Positions 35,875-44,372 of a DNA stretch of 49,734 nucleotides are shown here, piece by piece. Numbering within the stretch: position 1 is the stretch's first letter; each line of letters opens with the position of its first letter. The stretch lies in NCBI GenBank assembly GCA_023397905.1, contig JAEWSZ010000185.1:1-49734 (forward strand), in the 5' to 3' direction. A program made the translations under genes and the position numbers. Below the pieces are notes generated by a model. The model was not told the DNA's origin. It did no database searches and saw only the letters and a list, made by a program, of their open reading frames with translations. The DNA is from Bacillota bacterium. GTDB lineage: Bacteria > Bacillota > Clostridia > Acetivibrionales > DSM-1351.

Positions 35875-36678
35875 ATGAAAACTGTGTATTATACGGATCC
35901 TCTTCGGGACGATTTTGCCGGAAATCATATTAAAGCAAAAAGAATTACCGAGTCCTTTAAATATATCCACGATAATATAGTCTGGAGAATGGCCGCGTTC
36001 TTCCTGTATCATTTTATCGCCTATCCGCTTGTATTTTTATACTGCAAGATTCTCTACAGCATGTCCATAAAAGGCAAATACAATATGTCCAAAATTAAAA
36101 AAGGCGGATACTTCATATACGGCAATCACACCCATGTGGCCGACACATTTATTGCCACTATTCTGGCCAATCCCGGAAGAAAAAATTATATTGTGGCAAG
36201 TCCGGAAGCGGTTTCCATATGGGGGCTTGAAACCATTGTCATGATGCTTGGAGCCATTCCCATTCCGGCGACGGTAAAAGGGAAGCGGAAGTTTCTGGAA
36301 ACCGTGAAAAAAAGAATAAACGGCGGAGCCTGTGTGACAATTTATCCCGAAGCGCACATATGGCCGTACTATACCGGAATCAGGCCTTTTACGGATAAAG
36401 CCTTTTACTATCCGGTCAGAATGAATGCTCCGGTCATAGCCTTCTGCAATACATACTCAAAAAGGACCATCCTGAGGATTGTAAAAATCCCCAGAATGAA
36501 AGTATTTGTGAGCGAGCCCATGTATCCTGACCCGGAGCTCTCTCCGAAAGAAGCCCAGGCGGAATTGCGGGACAGGGTCTACAGCTTTATGAAACAGACC
36601 TCCGACCAGCACAGTAAATATGAATATATCAGATACGTCCGGCAGCATACATATGCAGGGAACAATGTGAATAATTAG
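35875..36678 (+). CDS. PlsC-type acyltransferase
   Basis: A 267-residue acyltransferase of the 1-acylglycerol-3-phosphate family. The catalytic H-x4-D motif is His85-Asp90 in GNHTHVAD, and YPEAHIWPY near residue 156 takes the place of the usual EGTR block. A hydrophobic segment at about 38-62 should anchor it. It is paired with the GT4 gene, so the two probably build or remodel one glycolipid. Its 3' end overlaps the convergent ferredoxin gene by 4 bases. Confidence 0.85.
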   Translation: MKTVYYTDPLRDDFAGNHIKAKRITESFKYIHDNIVWRMAAFFLYHFIAYPLVFLYCKILYSMSIKGKYNMSKIKKGGYFIYGNHTHVADTFIATILANPGRKNYIVASPEAVSIWGLETIVMMLGAIPIPATVKGKRKFLETVKKRINGGACVTIYPEAHIWPYYTGIRPFTDKAFYYPVRMNAPVIAFCNTYSKRTILRIVKIPRMKVFVSEPMYPDPELSPKEAQAELRDRVYSFMKQTSDQHSKYEYIRYVRQHTYAGNNVNN

Positions 36679-37442
36679 CGGGTACGCTGGCAGTTGGCGT
36701 CAATGATTTCATTCAGGGTGACATGCTCATTCCTGAATCTGGCTGCGCTCTTTTCATTTTTCAGATGGATCGCGTTATGGGGGCACAGGTGTACACAGCC
36801 GAGACAGGCCTCACAGCGGTCAAGGAAGACAATTCTGTCCTTTATCTCAATATTTTCCGTGGGGCATATTTTTGAACAGACGCCGCATTTGGTACAGCGT
36901 TCATTTACAATGTAATTCTGAGCGCTTTTTCCGCTCATAAAAAGCTTTGCCCCCGCCTGTATAATGCTTGTGGCAAGACGATCGGAAAATGTTGCGGATG
37001 GTTTGTTTGTTTTCCTGCCGTTTATATCCTTTATGATAAGGGACAGGTTTTCTTCAATATTCTTTTCGGGGAGCTTTGCCAACTGGTCCTCCACCTTGTA
37101 GTTCGGCAGGTAGTTATCCACCATGAGCAGCGTGGCCGTATAGTCGAATTTTTTTCCGTGCTCTGCGGCAAAATGCTCCAGATTGGGCAGCACAGCGCCG
37201 GTCTTATTCCCATAGGTGGCGATTGCAAAGGTATACTCCGCTTCCCAGGATACCTGCTCCAGAAACTTCCTGACGATGTTTGGCATACCAAAGCCATAGC
37301 AGGGGTATATTAAGCCTATTACATCATCCTTGAAGCTGAAGGTTCCGGTCTTCATCAGCTGTGGGATGGAATGCAGGTCTCCGCCAATGCGTTTGGCTAC
37401 ATACAGGCAATTGCCTGTGGACGTAAAATAAAAAATTGTCAT
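36675..37442 (-). CDS. EFR1-type flavodoxin-ferredoxin fusion
   Basis: A 255-residue electron carrier. The N-terminal half is flavodoxin-like with the FMN phosphate loop YFTSTGNC. The C-terminal half carries two 4Fe-4S motifs, CTKCGVCSKICP and CEACLGCVHLCP. Such proteins pass electrons in anaerobes. The ribosome site is AGGAGG. The gene is divergent from a TetR regulator, with two copies of an operator between them, so it is likely repressed by that protein. Confidence 0.9.
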   Translation of the reverse strand: MTIFYFTSTGNCLYVAKRIGGDLHSIPQLMKTGTFSFKDDVIGLIYPCYGFGMPNIVRKFLEQVSWEAEYTFAIATYGNKTGAVLPNLEHFAAEHGKKFDYTATLLMVDNYLPNYKVEDQLAKLPEKNIEENLSLIIKDINGRKTNKPSATFSDRLATSIIQAGAKLFMSGKSAQNYIVNERCTKCGVCSKICPTENIEIKDRIVFLDRCEACLGCVHLCPHNAIHLKNEKSAARFRNEHVTLNEIIDANCQRTR

Positions 37443-37517
37443 TGCTTATTACCTCCTGAATTTAATTATTTCCTTATTATTTTTGTCAATTACTTTTGCA
37501 AGTTGAATTTTTTAATT

Positions 37518-37644
37518 TTGGAATATATGTTCCAATAATGATTATAATTACAATATCTGAAGCTGTCAATATCTATATTTATATTTTATATACGGAACAT
37601 ATATTCCAAAACCCGTTGACGTATATCAGATTATGAGCTATTAT
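37518..37644. promoter_or_regulatory. Two TetR operators and the divergent promoter region
   Basis: TTGGAATATATGTTCCAA (37518-37535) and CGGAACATATATTCCA (37593-37608) carry the same palindrome core in opposite orientation, with centres 74 bases apart. A strong promoter for the TetR gene follows: TTGACG at 37616-37621, 17 bases, TATTAT at 37639-37644. The second operator abuts its -35; the first lies upstream of the ferredoxin gene. Looping or cooperative repression is possible. Confidence 0.8.
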
Positions 37645-37673
37645 TAGATTAGTTTACCTGTTGGAGGGGAAAT

Positions 37674-38231
37674 ATGAGTAAGCGGGATGATATATTGGCG
37701 GCCACTCTGGATTTGATCTCGGAGGAAGGCCTGCAGTCAATAACTTTTTCAAAAATCTTCAATCGCGCCAATGTGGGTTCCGGGACGGTTTATAACTATT
37801 TCAGGAACAAGGAGGATCTGGTGGGCGCACTGTATATAAGGACCATAGATCTTTTCAGCGATGTCATGCTGGGCGGATATGACAAGTCGGAAAGCGTATT
37901 TGAGTGCTTCAGACGGCTGCTGACCAATATGGCGTGCTTTGCCCATGATTATCAGAAAGAAAATAGTTTTTTGGAAAGCTATTCACATTCCCCGTTTATT
38001 CCGGAGGAAATCAGAAACCGTGAAATTCCGGCTATGACTGAGTGCATACTTCTGATACGGAGGGGAACGGAGCAGGGGCTGTTCCGGAAGGTGGACCCCA
38101 TGATGTGCGCTAATATGATCAACGGAATGCTGACTTCAGCTATACATGGGGCGCTGCTGGGGAAATATACCATGGATGAAAAGGATTTTGAACAGGTAAT
38201 TGAAATCTGCTGGAGGGCATTTGTGGTCTGA
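37674..38231 (+). CDS. TetR/AcrR-family regulator
   Basis: A 185-residue repressor. The helix-turn-helix is at about 21-44 (ITFSKIFNRANVGSGTVYNYFRNKEDL), and the rest forms the all-helical ligand domain. The start follows GGAGGGG. It should bind the GGAAnATATnTTCC sites and control itself and the divergent flavodoxin-ferredoxin gene. The inducer is unknown. Confidence 0.92.
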   Translation: MSKRDDILAATLDLISEEGLQSITFSKIFNRANVGSGTVYNYFRNKEDLVGALYIRTIDLFSDVMLGGYDKSESVFECFRRLLTNMACFAHDYQKENSFLESYSHSPFIPEEIRNREIPAMTECILLIRRGTEQGLFRKVDPMMCANMINGMLTSAIHGALLGKYTMDEKDFEQVIEICWRAFVV

Positions 38232-38287
38232 GGTGCTCAATTGTTTTCAATTATAATTTTATATATTATAATAAAGGCATAATTATT

Positions 38288-38312
38288 AAAGAGTCCGCAT
38301 TTCAGGCTCTTT
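38288..38312 (+). terminator. Weak stem-loop after the TetR gene
   Basis: AAAGAG and CTCTTT pair, with inner CC and GG, around a loop of about 8 bases. It lies in the short gap before the orphan regulator. The T-run is poor, so it may only attenuate. Confidence 0.35.
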
Positions 38313-38352
38313 AAGTTTCTGAGAGCTACTATAATATCCTAAGGGTGAAAAT

Positions 38353-39981
38353 ATGTATCGTGTTTTAATTGCGGAAGACGAGATATTGGTAAGGCTTGGC
38401 ATAAAAAACTCCATAGATTGGGACGGCCTGGGACTCCATATTATCGCGGATGTTGATAATGGGCAGGAGGCCCTTCAGATTTTTGAAAAAGAAAATCCCG
38501 AGATCGTGATTACCGATATTAAAATGCCTGTTATGGACGGCATGGAGCTGATTAAAAGGATCCGGGCAGTGAACAGGGATACAAAAATAGTCATACTCTC
38601 CTGCGTAGAGGACTTTGAAATGGCCAGAAATGCAATTACCTACGGCGTTTCCGAATACATTTCCAAGGTTTCCATGAGCAGTGAGGATATTGAAAAAGTT
38701 GCGGTCAAATTGCTGGAAGAGGTCAGGAAAAGCGATATTAGTTTAAATAAGGCCGATGAGGGCTCTTTCAATAAGGAGCAGGAAAATCAAAGGTCGGTAG
38801 AGAAGGAGCTCAGAAGTATTATCTTGAGCAATGAGCTTTATCAAAAGGATATTAAAGCCAGGCTGGAAGAGCTCAATTCCTGTCTTAATGATAAAGGGCT
38901 GGGCATAGTAATCTTTGAGGCCGGCAATTACGATACATTTGTTGATAAAATGCATTTCAACATATCCACGGATATGATAAAAAGCAAATTCACCCCTTTT
39001 TTTGACGGTGAAATAATCACCGATGACAGTAAAAGACTGATTGCCGTTGTCAATTTTCTCGATGTAAAAAATGAAGAGAACGGTTATGAGAGGATAATTG
39101 AATTCGCGGACGATATAAAAAGCCTGCTCAACGATTACTTCGGGATTTCGGTATCTGTGGGAATAAGCAGCCGGAAGGACGGTTTCCATAACCTGAAATC
39201 ACTGTATTCCGAGGCCGGAGAAGCGCTTAAAATGAAATTCTGCTTCGGACAGAACCGCACCTTTATCTGGAAAGAGGATATAAAAGCCCAGTATAAAATA
39301 AACGTTTTAAAAAAATTGAACGAAAGACGGTCTATGCTGCTCAATGAGGAATTTATACAACCCCAGCGCATTTCCCTTTACGGGGAAAAGCTGCAAAAAT
39401 TGATTGAAAAGGCGCTGGATTCCGACGTTGCTTTTTTAAAAATGTTTTTTCAGGTGATGTACTGGCACTCCATAGAACTGGCTTATTCTGGCATGGATAT
39501 TTCAGACCTGCTGCTGGAGGAGCAAAATAAACTGATTGAGTGTGAAAGCCTGGATGAGTTTTTTGAAATATTTGAGGAGTATTTAAAAAATCTGCGGGAG
39601 TTTAAAATAAAAAATAATTTCACCCGCAAGGAAATAATAGATGCAACTACCTATATGAAGAAGAATTGCCACAAGAACCTGACCTTGCAGGAGGTTTCCG
39701 AGCATATAGGCATCAGCCCCAACTATTTGAGCAGCCTGTTTAAAAAGCAGCTGAAGGAAGGGTTTGTAGAATACCTTACAAAGCTGAGAATCCAGAAAGC
39801 CAAGGACCTGCTTTTTGAGACAAACCTCAAGCTGTACGAAATCGCCATTGAAACGGGATTTTCAGACGAGGCCTATTTCAGCCGTACCTTCAAAAAGTAT
39901 ACGGGCAAGAGCCCTATATATTTCCGCCGGCAATACATGCTGAACATATCGGAGGCTGACGATGAAAGGCTGATGTTATGA
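38353..39981 (+). CDS. Orphan response regulator with AraC-type output
   Basis: A 542-residue YesN-like regulator. The receiver has EDE in the acidic pocket, Asp55 in IVITDIKMPVMDG and Lys in EYISKVS. The middle 270 residues are linker-like, and the end is an AraC domain (VSEHIGISPNYLSSLFKKQ and KKYTGKSPIYFRRQ). No kinase gene is near. Its stop overlaps the start of the phosphorylase gene (ATGA), so it is made with a nucleoside enzyme and a radical SAM enzyme, an unusual partnership for a YesN-type protein. Confidence 0.9.
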   Translation: MYRVLIAEDEILVRLGIKNSIDWDGLGLHIIADVDNGQEALQIFEKENPEIVITDIKMPVMDGMELIKRIRAVNRDTKIVILSCVEDFEMARNAITYGVSEYISKVSMSSEDIEKVAVKLLEEVRKSDISLNKADEGSFNKEQENQRSVEKELRSIILSNELYQKDIKARLEELNSCLNDKGLGIVIFEAGNYDTFVDKMHFNISTDMIKSKFTPFFDGEIITDDSKRLIAVVNFLDVKNEENGYERIIEFADDIKSLLNDYFGISVSVGISSRKDGFHNLKSLYSEAGEALKMKFCFGQNRTFIWKEDIKAQYKINVLKKLNERRSMLLNEEFIQPQRISLYGEKLQKLIEKALDSDVAFLKMFFQVMYWHSIELAYSGMDISDLLLEEQNKLIECESLDEFFEIFEEYLKNLREFKIKNNFTRKEIIDATTYMKKNCHKNLTLQEVSEHIGISPNYLSSLFKKQLKEGFVEYLTKLRIQKAKDLLFETNLKLYEIAIETGFSDEAYFSRTFKKYTGKSPIYFRRQYMLNISEADDERLML

Positions 39982-40823
39982 TAAGGATTTTTACCGCTCT
40001 CCATTGCGAGGCACAGCCGCTGATCAGGCGCTATAATTTGAAGAGGAACAATGACATTGCCAGGTTCCAGGTATTTCAGAATGAGGATATTTCCCTGGCT
40101 GTTACAGGTACGGGGAGCATATCCGCAGCGGTGGCCGTTTCACACCTGTTTACCCTTTATCCCTCAGAAAGTAATGATTTTCTCGTAAATATAGGCATAT
40201 GCGGCGCAGGAGATGACAGTGTGCGGTGCGGAGACATATTCCTGTGCAATAAAATCACCGAAGAGGCCACAGGGAGAACTTTCTACCCGGATGTTATTTT
40301 TAAGCACCCTTTTGCCGAAAGTGACATTATCACCTGCAGTACGGTTGTGGACAAGTCAGGCATACATGCCGGCAGAGACCGGAAGGCGGGGCTTTTTGAC
40401 ATGGAGGCGGCGGGAATATACCAGGCGGCGGCTTATTATTTGCAGCCTCACCGGACTGCGTTTCTGAAAGTGGCTTCAGATCACGGTATGGATGACAGGC
40501 TGAAGCCGGAAGATATTTCAAGGCTTATAGATAAAAATATGGACGTTATTTCGGAGTGGCTGGAGGCAATAAAGCAGATGGAGCAGGTATATGAGCCTGT
40601 TTTCAGCCGGGAAGAGGAGTCCTGCGCCGGGGATATGGCACGCAAGCTGCAATGCAGTGTAACCATGGAACGTATGCTGAGGCAGCGGCTCCTGTATTAT
40701 AAGCTGGTTAACGGCAGTTTTACGGAAGTTGTGGAGGAATTTTGTTCATGCCATCAATTGCCCTGCAAAACCAGGGCGGAAGGAAAGATGTATTTTGAAA
40801 AGTTCGCGGCCAGGCTTATTTAA
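39978..40823 (+). CDS. Nucleoside phosphorylase/MTA-SAH nucleosidase-like protein
   Basis: A 281-residue protein. The first 200 residues are a PNP_UDP_1 fold. The central Gly-rich LVNIGICGAG, the purine-site DMEAAGIYQ with its Glu and the SDHG with the catalytic-type Asp resemble MTAN and purine nucleoside phosphorylases. The last 80 residues (MERMLRQRLLYYKL onward) form a helical extension that I do not recognise. It overlaps the regulator gene by 4 bases and the SPL-type gene by about 29. It could clear 5'-deoxyadenosine made by the radical SAM partner, which is inference. Confidence 0.75.
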   Translation: MIRIFTALHCEAQPLIRRYNLKRNNDIARFQVFQNEDISLAVTGTGSISAAVAVSHLFTLYPSESNDFLVNIGICGAGDDSVRCGDIFLCNKITEEATGRTFYPDVIFKHPFAESDIITCSTVVDKSGIHAGRDRKAGLFDMEAAGIYQAAAYYLQPHRTAFLKVASDHGMDDRLKPEDISRLIDKNMDVISEWLEAIKQMEQVYEPVFSREEESCAGDMARKLQCSVTMERMLRQRLLYYKLVNGSFTEVVEEFCSCHQLPCKTRAEGKMYFEKFAARLI

Positions 40824-41835
40824 CCCGGCATTTTCACACATTTATATAGAAAGGGATGTGAAGGACCATCCTGTGGCCCGGAGGATACTCGGCTGCTTCC
40901 CGAATGCGATACTGGTTGAAATAGACCATTATAAGGACGTTTTTTGCAGGACCCGTCAGGACTACAGGCTGCAAAAGCGCTCGCAGGGCCTTATCCTGGC
41001 AAAGAAACGGCAAAATGCGGTATATGAGGGTGCGCCAGTTTGTCAGGACTTCGGAAACCGGCATTTTTACTATACCTCACTGGTCATGAATTGTATTTAT
41101 GATTGTGAATACTGTTATCTGCAGGGCATGTATCCTTCGGCAAATATGGTGGTCTTCGTAAATATAGAAGAAGTGTTCGGACAGGTGGAAAGGCTTCTGG
41201 AAAGGCATCCGGTGTATCTGTGTGTTTCATATGATACGGATCTGCTTGCACTGGAGCACATACTGGGCTATGTAAAGGAATGGATCGGCTTTGCAGCCGG
41301 CCGGCCGGAGCTGACAGTTGAAATCCGCACTAAAAGTGCAAATATAAAAGAACTTGATGGGATCAAGCCGGCGGACAATGTGATACTGGCATGGACTCTG
41401 TCGCCGGAGCGAATAGCGGAGGACTTTGAGCAGCATACGCCATCACTGGAGCAGAGGCTCCGGAGCATAGGGAAAGCCATGGAAAAAGGCTTTAAAGTGC
41501 GGTTGTGCTTTGATCCAATGATATATTGCAGGGATTGGAAGGAGCAGTACCGGGAGATGTTCCGGACAGTGTTTTCTTCCGTACCTGCCGGAGGTTTGGA
41601 AGATGTGAGCCTGGGTGTGTTCCGCGTACCGCAGGATTATATGAAGAGGATGAGAAAGCAGGCCGGGCATTCTCCCGTCATACAGTTCCCCTTTGAAAAT
41701 GACAATGGGGTATACCACTACAGCAGTGGCCTGACGGGAGAGATGATTTCTTTTGCATATGATCTCATAAAAAAGGAAATCCCGGAAGAAAAAATATTCG
41801 TATGGGACAAGGCCCTGCGGGGAAACGAAGTATGA
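40795..41835 (+). CDS. splB: Spore photoproduct lyase-family radical SAM enzyme
   Basis: A 346-residue protein. The 4Fe-4S/SAM motif is CIYDCEYC with Cys100, Cys104 and Cys107. YLCVSYDTD around Cys143 matches by pattern the hydrogen-donor cysteine (Cys141) of Bacillus SplB. LKxxG-like and FRVPQDYMKRMR segments follow as in SPL. The family splits the UV-made thymine dimer of spore DNA. The start is likely the TTG at 40795, 6 bases after AAGGAAAG, inside the end of the previous gene; an upstream ATG at 40729 would overlap by 95 bases. The lack of SplA and the unusual neighbours leave open a different substrate. Confidence 0.85.
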   Translation: MKSSRPGLFNPAFSHIYIERDVKDHPVARRILGCFPNAILVEIDHYKDVFCRTRQDYRLQKRSQGLILAKKRQNAVYEGAPVCQDFGNRHFYYTSLVMNCIYDCEYCYLQGMYPSANMVVFVNIEEVFGQVERLLERHPVYLCVSYDTDLLALEHILGYVKEWIGFAAGRPELTVEIRTKSANIKELDGIKPADNVILAWTLSPERIAEDFEQHTPSLEQRLRSIGKAMEKGFKVRLCFDPMIYCRDWKEQYREMFRTVFSSVPAGGLEDVSLGVFRVPQDYMKRMRKQAGHSPVIQFPFENDNGVYHYSSGLTGEMISFAYDLIKKEIPEEKIFVWDKALRGNEV

Positions 41836-41856
41836 CCGCTCCTGCAGGCAGCGGTC
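41834..41856 (+). repeat. Hairpin after the SPL-type gene
   Basis: GACCGCT and AGCGGTC pair perfectly around CCTGCAGGC, starting within the stop codon. It lies before the dehydrogenase gene and may tune its expression or mark a message end. Confidence 0.4.
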
Positions 41857-41891
41857 ACGGCGGAAGCCATGTGGAAAGGGGCATATATTTT

Positions 41892-42590
41892 ATGAAAGCG
41901 GCTGTTGTAACCGGAGCTACTTCCGGGATAGGTCAGGAGATAAGCAGGACATTGTTAAAAAATAATTACAGGGTTTTTGGATTCGGAAGGGATTTTACCG
42001 GGACAGCCATAGACCATGAGAACTTTTTTCCTGTCAGGTGTGATCTCACGGACATATGGGGTTTATGTGAAAGGATAAAAGAGATCTCATCAAAAGAAGA
42101 GGTCCATGTGCTGGTGAATAATGCGGGGGTGGGCTATTTCGGACCCCATGAGGAATTAAGCCCGCAAAAGATAAGGGATATGACAGTGACAAATCTGGAG
42201 GTCCCCATGGTTCTGACCCAGCTTTTGTTAAGACAGCTCAAGAAAAATGCAGGCTTCATATTCAACATATCGTCTGTAACCGCAAACAAATCAAACACCC
42301 ACGGCTGCGCCTACGGAGCCACAAAAGCGGGCTTGAGCAGCTTTTCCCGCAGCCTTCTGGACGAAGTCCGCAAATATGGCGTAAAGGTGGTTGCCATACA
42401 TCCGGATATGACCAAAACCAACTTTTACCGCAATGCGGACTTCAGGGAAGGAGATTCCGGGGATACATATATTCTGCCCCGGGAAGTGGCGGAAGCCGTG
42501 GACTTCATTATAAGCCGGAGAGAAGGGACAGTCATATCGGATATCACATTGCAGCCTCAAAAACACATGATCCGGAGAAAGAACAAATGA
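41892..42590 (+). CDS. Short-chain dehydrogenase/reductase
   Basis: A 232-residue classical SDR. The NAD(P)-binding motif TGATSGIG is at 7-14, NNAG near residue 79, and the catalytic Ser, Tyr and Lys are in ISSVTANKS and CAYGATKAG. The start follows GGAAAGGGG at some distance. It is the fourth gene of the unit that begins with the orphan regulator. Its substrate is unknown. Confidence 0.88.
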   Translation: MKAAVVTGATSGIGQEISRTLLKNNYRVFGFGRDFTGTAIDHENFFPVRCDLTDIWGLCERIKEISSKEEVHVLVNNAGVGYFGPHEELSPQKIRDMTVTNLEVPMVLTQLLLRQLKKNAGFIFNISSVTANKSNTHGCAYGATKAGLSSFSRSLLDEVRKYGVKVVAIHPDMTKTNFYRNADFREGDSGDTYILPREVAEAVDFIISRREGTVISDITLQPQKHMIRRKNK

Positions 42591-42617
42591 CGCATCTTTT
42601 ACCTCAAGAAATGGCAA

Positions 42618-42658
42618 TTTACGCAGCACATCATTTTACTATACAATTTACTGTACAA
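42618..42658 (+). promoter_or_regulatory. Tandem repeat in the promoter region of the beta-helix gene
   Basis: TTTACTATACAA (42635-42646) and TTTACTGTACAA (42647-42658) are adjacent and differ at one base. A possible promoter is TTTACG at 42618-42623 with TACAAT at 42642-42647, 18 bases apart, so the repeat would cover the -10. A tandem site suits an AraC-type or OmpR-type regulator. Confidence 0.45.
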
Positions 42659-42689
42659 AGAAGTTAATAAATACTGAGGAGGAATAAAT

Positions 42690-44372
42690 TTGAAGGTTTA
42701 TCAGATCAATCAGGAACAGGGGCTGCACACTAACGGAATTGTTGATTTTTCTCCCGTGCTCTCAGGGATACTGGCAGGGGTGGAAGACGGAACCACCGTG
42801 TCCTTTGCTCCGGGCACATATCATTTCTGGCCGGATAATGCCATAAAACGGGTGCTGTATCTCTCAAACACCGATTCTGTGAAATATCCGGAAAAGGATA
42901 TCGCTATTCTTCTGGAAAACAAGAAGAAGCTGACAATACAGGGAAACAATACGGCTTTTATATTTCACGGCAATGTCATGATGTTTGCCGTTCTGGGCTG
43001 TGAGGACATACGTTTTGAAGGGATAACGTTTGATTACGCGTGTCCTTCCACTATCGACGTGACTGTAACGGCGGCAGGACCGGAAGGAGACGGCGCCGCC
43101 GCCCAAGTGAGCTTTTCGCCGGTATACGGCTGCGAAACAGACGGCAGGAACGTCACCTGGGAGAGTGAAAGGAGCCCGTATACGGGCAAGGCTTACTGGA
43201 CCGGCAAAAATGGACTCGTGCTTTCGCAGCATTACCACAGGGACACCGGTATGGTGCAGCGGACCTCGGAGGACCTGTTTTACAACTGTACGGCTGCTAA
43301 AAAGACCGGCTCCGGCGGACTTCGCCTGCTTTACAGTGGAAAGCGTAATATCAGCGCCGGAGATGTATTTCAGATTCGTGACACAATAAGGGACTCAAGC
43401 GGCATTTTCATATCCGGAAGCCGGAATGTGACGCTGTATGACCTGCGTATCGGCTATATGCACGGGATAGGCATCATATGCCAGTGCACTGAAAACCTTG
43501 AAGTGGGGCATGTGCGTTTCCAGACGGTGGAAGCCGGCAGGAGTACGGCCTCTGCGGCTGATTTCCTGCAGGTGTCCGGCTGCAAGGGCAAAGTGTGGAT
43601 CCATGACTCTGTTTTTGACAATCCCCATGACGATCCCATCAATGTCCACGGGACATTTCTAAAGGTCAGGGAGTCGGCCGGGCGAAAGCTCGTTCTCCAG
43701 TACTGCCATGATCAGACTATGGGTTTTCAGTCGGTATTTGAAGGAGATGTGCTCAGGTTTTATGACAGCGGCACGCTTCTCCCGGTGGGAGAACCCTACA
43801 ATGTGGTCAGGGCGGAAGGCCCCGGCAGTGAAAATCTTACTTTGATGGAGATTGAACTGGACAGGGAGTTTTCGGAGGTTTCATCCCATGACATAGTGGC
43901 TGAAAATATCTCATGGACACCGGACGTTCTCATAGAAAACAACAGGTTTGAAGCAGTTTCCACCAGGGGAGTGCTTGTGAGCACCTGCGGCAGTGTGGTG
44001 ATCCGGGACAATACATTTGACCGCATGCTGATGGCGGGGATATATATTTCCTGTGATGCAAACGGCTGGTATGAATCGGGGCCCGTCAGAGATGTTCTGA
44101 TTGAAAGGAATACCTTTTCCCGCTGCAATTCATATGCGGTACTGGTAGAGCCCACAAATACCGTGCTTAGCGAGGATAAAAAGGTGCATGAAAACATAAG
44201 GATACGGGAAAATACCCTGACAGGTATGAGGCTTCCGGCAGTCCGGATAAAATCCTCCGGCAATGTTTCAGTCACAGACAACAGGGCGGAGCAATGCAGC
44301 AATACGGAAGACGCGGGGTTTGTGGATAATATCAGCTCGCATATAGAAGAAATGAACAATTCCGTAATCTGA
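42690..44372 (+). CDS. Parallel beta-helix glycosidase, GH110-like (alpha-1,3-galactosidase)
   Basis: A 560-residue enzyme with an internal string of beta-helix coils (NVTLYDLRIGYMHGIGI, VLIENNRFEAVSTRGVL, VLIERNTFSRCNSYAVL). The early segments (FAPGTYHFW, TIQGNNTAFIFHG, DIRFEGITFDY) and the acidic HDDPINVHGTFLKV motif resemble GH110 enzymes, which remove terminal alpha-1,3-galactose from blood-group-B-type and linear glycans. There is no signal peptide, so it works on imported glycan. A start codon TTG at 42690 follows GAGGAGG. A general pectate-lyase-like helix protein is the main alternative. Confidence 0.65.
   Translation: MKVYQINQEQGLHTNGIVDFSPVLSGILAGVEDGTTVSFAPGTYHFWPDNAIKRVLYLSNTDSVKYPEKDIAILLENKKKLTIQGNNTAFIFHGNVMMFAVLGCEDIRFEGITFDYACPSTIDVTVTAAGPEGDGAAAQVSFSPVYGCETDGRNVTWESERSPYTGKAYWTGKNGLVLSQHYHRDTGMVQRTSEDLFYNCTAAKKTGSGGLRLLYSGKRNISAGDVFQIRDTIRDSSGIFISGSRNVTLYDLRIGYMHGIGIICQCTENLEVGHVRFQTVEAGRSTASAADFLQVSGCKGKVWIHDSVFDNPHDDPINVHGTFLKVRESAGRKLVLQYCHDQTMGFQSVFEGDVLRFYDSGTLLPVGEPYNVVRAEGPGSENLTLMEIELDREFSEVSSHDIVAENISWTPDVLIENNRFEAVSTRGVLVSTCGSVVIRDNTFDRMLMAGIYISCDANGWYESGPVRDVLIERNTFSRCNSYAVLVEPTNTVLSEDKKVHENIRIRENTLTGMRLPAVRIKSSGNVSVTDNRAEQCSNTEDAGFVDNISSHIEEMNNSVI

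Noticed and set aside
40729..40794. Longer start for the SPL-type protein
   Set aside because: It would overlap the phosphorylase gene by 95 bases, has no ribosome site and adds residues unlike the family N-terminus.
42690..44372. Pectate lyase or generic right-handed beta-helix protein
   Set aside because: The fold is shared, but the N-terminal FAPGTYHFW and HDDPINVHG segments fit GH110 better. The alternative is kept as a caution.
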